This document shows, one piece after another, positions 62,451-64,000 of a DNA stretch of 64,000 nucleotides; the first letter of the stretch is position 1; every line of letters starts with the position of its first letter. The stretch lies in NCBI RefSeq assembly GCF_000470775.1, contig NC_022438.1, positions 62,001 through 126,000 on the forward strand. Reading direction: 5' to 3'. The notes under the pieces are model-generated. The model searched no databases and was not told the DNA's origin. It saw only the letters and a list, made by a program, of their open reading frames with translations. A program made the translations under genes and the position numbers. Source of the DNA: Leifsonia xyli subsp. cynodontis DSM 46306 (GTDB taxonomy: Bacteria; Actinomycetota; Actinomycetes; Actinomycetales; Microbacteriaceae).

Positions 62451-63278
62451 ATGGCACAGGAGAAGTGGCTGATCCAGCCCGGCGAGAGCCGCACGATCGA
62501 CATCGAGGTCGTGCGTTCGCTCAAGATCGGACTGCTCGGCGGGCAGATCGACCTCATCGGGCACGACGAGCCGACGGCGCGGGTCGAGGTCCACTCGGTC
62601 ACCGGGCGCGAGCTCAAGGTGACGATCGACGGCGACAAGCTGGAGATCGACCACCCCCAGCTGCGCTGGGACAACTTCATCGAGGTCTTCAAATCGATGC
62701 GTTCGAGCGCGCGCGTCGATGTCAGTGTGCTGGTGCCGCGGGATGTGGCGCTCACCTTCGGCGTCGTCTCGGCGAGCGCGCTCGTCTCGGGGCTCGTCAC
62801 GGACGCACGGCTGAGCACGGTCTCCGGCGATCTCGTCATCGATGAGCTCTCGGGCGACATCGAACTCAACTCGGTGAGCGGCGAGCTCTCCGCCCGCGGA
62901 CACACCGGGCGCATCGCCGCCCACACGGTCTCGGGCGGTGTCACGGCGGCCGGGGCCATCACCCGCTTCACCGCCGACGGTGTCTCCGCCGATCTGCTCC
63001 TGGACATCTCCGGAACCCCGGACGAGATCCAGATCAACACGGTGACGGGGGACACGACCATCCGGCTCCCGGAGGCGCTCGGCGCGCGTTACCGTGCCAA
63101 CACCGTCTCGGGGCGCGTGCAGCTCGACAACACGCTCCTCGTCGGCTCCGTCGGAAAGGGGTACACGGCGACCACGGGCAGCCTGGAGGGTTCGTGGGTC
63201 GACATCTCCGTCAACTCCGTCTCGGGGAACATCTCCGTGCTGCGCAGCGCGACGCGGGGCGCAGAGGAGCTCGCATGA
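62451..63278 (+). CDS. DUF4097 beta-helix protein
   Basis: The 275-residue protein shows the repetitive DUF4097 pattern, in which a short strand carrying VSG recurs about every 20 residues: ARLSTVSGDLVIDELSGDIE, LNSVSGELSARGHTGRI, AHTVSGGVTAAGAITRF, INTVTGDTTIRLPE, NTVSGRVQLDN and VNSVSGNISVLRS. This makes a right-handed beta-helix, cytosolic here since no signal is present. ATG 62451 follows GAGGGAGAAGCAGAACA. The stop overlaps the PadR start (ATGA), as is common for this pair in actinobacteria. Function is unknown. Confidence 0.82.
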   Translation: MAQEKWLIQPGESRTIDIEVVRSLKIGLLGGQIDLIGHDEPTARVEVHSVTGRELKVTIDGDKLEIDHPQLRWDNFIEVFKSMRSSARVDVSVLVPRDVALTFGVVSASALVSGLVTDARLSTVSGDLVIDELSGDIELNSVSGELSARGHTGRIAAHTVSGGVTAAGAITRFTADGVSADLLLDISGTPDEIQINTVTGDTTIRLPEALGARYRANTVSGRVQLDNTLLVGSVGKGYTATTGSLEGSWVDISVNSVSGNISVLRSATRGAEELA

Positions 63279-63904
63279 GCCCGGTCTTCGCGCACGGCAG
63301 CCTTCGGCTGTACCTCCTCAGTCTGCTCGCGGAGTCGCCGAAGCACGGCTATGAGCTCATCCAGGCGCTCACTGCCCGGTTCGGGGGCACCTACAGCCCG
63401 AGCGCGGGGACGATCTACCCGCGGCTCGCGAAACTGGAGGAGGAGGGACTCGTAACGAAGACCGTCGACGGTCGAAAGGCCGTCTATGCGATCACGGACG
63501 CCGGCCGGGCCGAGCTCGCCGCGCGCGAGCACGAGCTGGATGCGATCGAGGAGGAGGTGACCGACTCGGTTCGCCGGCTCGCCGACGAGGTCCGTGCCGG
63601 GGTGGACGAAGCGATGCGCGCGCTGCGCGCCGAACTCGCCTCCGCGGCCCGTGAGGCCAGGAGGGACGCCACCCGCGTCGACTCCCGGCAGGAGGCGCGG
63701 GACACGGCCCGGGATGCCCGGGCCGCTGCGAACGCCGCCGTCCGGGACGCCGAGGCTGCGATCGCCGACTTCCGTCAGCACCTCCGCACCGACCTGCGGA
63801 CCCAGGCCGCTCGCGGCGCCCTCTCCGGTGAGATCGTGCCGCTCATCGTGTCGGAGCTGGACCGTGTTCGCCGCACCATCGCCGAGGCGCTGAGCCGGCG
63901 CTGA
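63275..63904 (+). CDS. PadR-family transcriptional regulator
   Basis: The 209-residue protein has the PadR winged helix, GSLRLYLLSLLAESPKHGYE then LIQALTARFGGTYSPSAGTI and YPRLAKLEEEGLVTKTVDGR. A long helical C-terminal part rich in Ala, Arg and Asp follows (VRDAEAAIADFRQHLRTDLR), which probably dimerises. It is translationally coupled to the DUF4097 gene and should control their shared promoter through the paired boxes at 62362-62400. No lesion is visible. Confidence 0.85.
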   Translation: MSPVFAHGSLRLYLLSLLAESPKHGYELIQALTARFGGTYSPSAGTIYPRLAKLEEEGLVTKTVDGRKAVYAITDAGRAELAAREHELDAIEEEVTDSVRRLADEVRAGVDEAMRALRAELASAAREARRDATRVDSRQEARDTARDARAAANAAVRDAEAAIADFRQHLRTDLRTQAARGALSGEIVPLIVSELDRVRRTIAEALSRR

Positions 63905-63968
63905 GCTGTCTGCGAGGCGCTGTCTGCGAGGCGCGGGGAGAGTCTCGGCATGCTCCCCTCGCTCTCCC
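63905..63968. repeat. Tandem duplication and hairpin downstream of the PadR gene
   Basis: GCTGTCTGCGAGGC is repeated exactly at 63905-63918 and 63919-63932. Just after it GGGGAGAG (63935-63942) can pair with CTCTCCC near 63962-63968, a likely terminator stem. No gene is seen in the last 96 bases of the window. Confidence 0.6.
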
Positions 63969-64000
63969 GGAGGCTCCTCAGGACCCGTTGATCGCCCACC

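Noticed and set aside
1..64000. CRISPR arrays, tRNA genes, rRNA genes, prophage or replication origin
   Set aside because: No regularly spaced repeats, no tRNA cloverleaf with a TTCRANNC arm, no phage structural genes and no dnaA-box cluster were recognised on reading; a dedicated RNA search was not possible.

Overview
The window is high-GC DNA (roughly two thirds G+C by eye) with actinobacterial gene content: a NucS mismatch endonuclease, a coproporphyrin-type heme pathway with HemQ, a single-chain glycyl-tRNA synthetase, DUF3073 and DUF3618 proteins, and many GTG starts. The mixture fits Microbacteriaceae. The heavy load of frameshifted genes and insertion sequences resembles a host-restricted Leifsonia such as L. 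xyli. That species assignment is inference from content; no rRNA or other marker is present. No tRNA, rRNA or CRISPR array was seen.

Layout. 1-2452: broken type III polyketide synthase, an IS481-family element and a small orphan gene. 2453-9731: a catabolic locus built around a divergent operator at 4757-4772 (ridA, IclR regulator, PfkB-type sugar kinase; then amino-acid deaminase, KDPG aldolase, D-aminoacylase, GntP permease). The three catabolic enzymes are dead, while regulator, kinase and permease remain intact. 9976-18845: the mannitol PTS operon, which also carries the general PTS proteins HPr and EI, with a PRD activator across an acyltransferase gene. 19139-31754: mixed accessory genes (phosphatase, SseB-like, nucS, lactonase, lipoproteins, MFS/LacI pair, M20 hydrolase, MATE pump, HNH nuclease), about half of them broken. 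31771-34766: M13 metallopeptidase and a beta-lactamase-like serine hydrolase. 34897-37712: a lower-GC island with a LysA-like decarboxylase and a divergent ATP-grasp gene cut by an IS30 element, beyond which lies a truncated MprF-like gene. 40937-53519: glyS and an intact heme gene cluster. 53695-56993: small genes, a leucine-rich-repeat/S-layer protein and a second IS30 element. 56993-63904: purF, purM, small conserved genes, a broken flavoprotein, and a DUF4097/PadR pair with its probable operator.

How it works together. Housekeeping modules (PTS, heme, purine, glyS, nucS) are intact and tightly packed with ATGA/GTGA start-stop overlaps, while about nineteen catabolic, surface, regulatory or mobile genes carry frameshifts, nonsense codons or IS damage. 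This is the pattern of ongoing genome reduction.

The most unusual non-coding signal is a dispersed family of inverted repeats, consensus GTCGAAAACGGAGGAGA paired with its complement, at five intergenic sites, four of them between convergent gene ends. Other regulatory DNA includes perfect palindromes at 4757-4772 and 24923-24951, paired CGCGATATAGCG boxes before the DUF4097/PadR operon, a hairpin over the ribosome site of the surface-protein gene, and intrinsic terminators at 27305-27325, 34834-34867 and 47433-47461.
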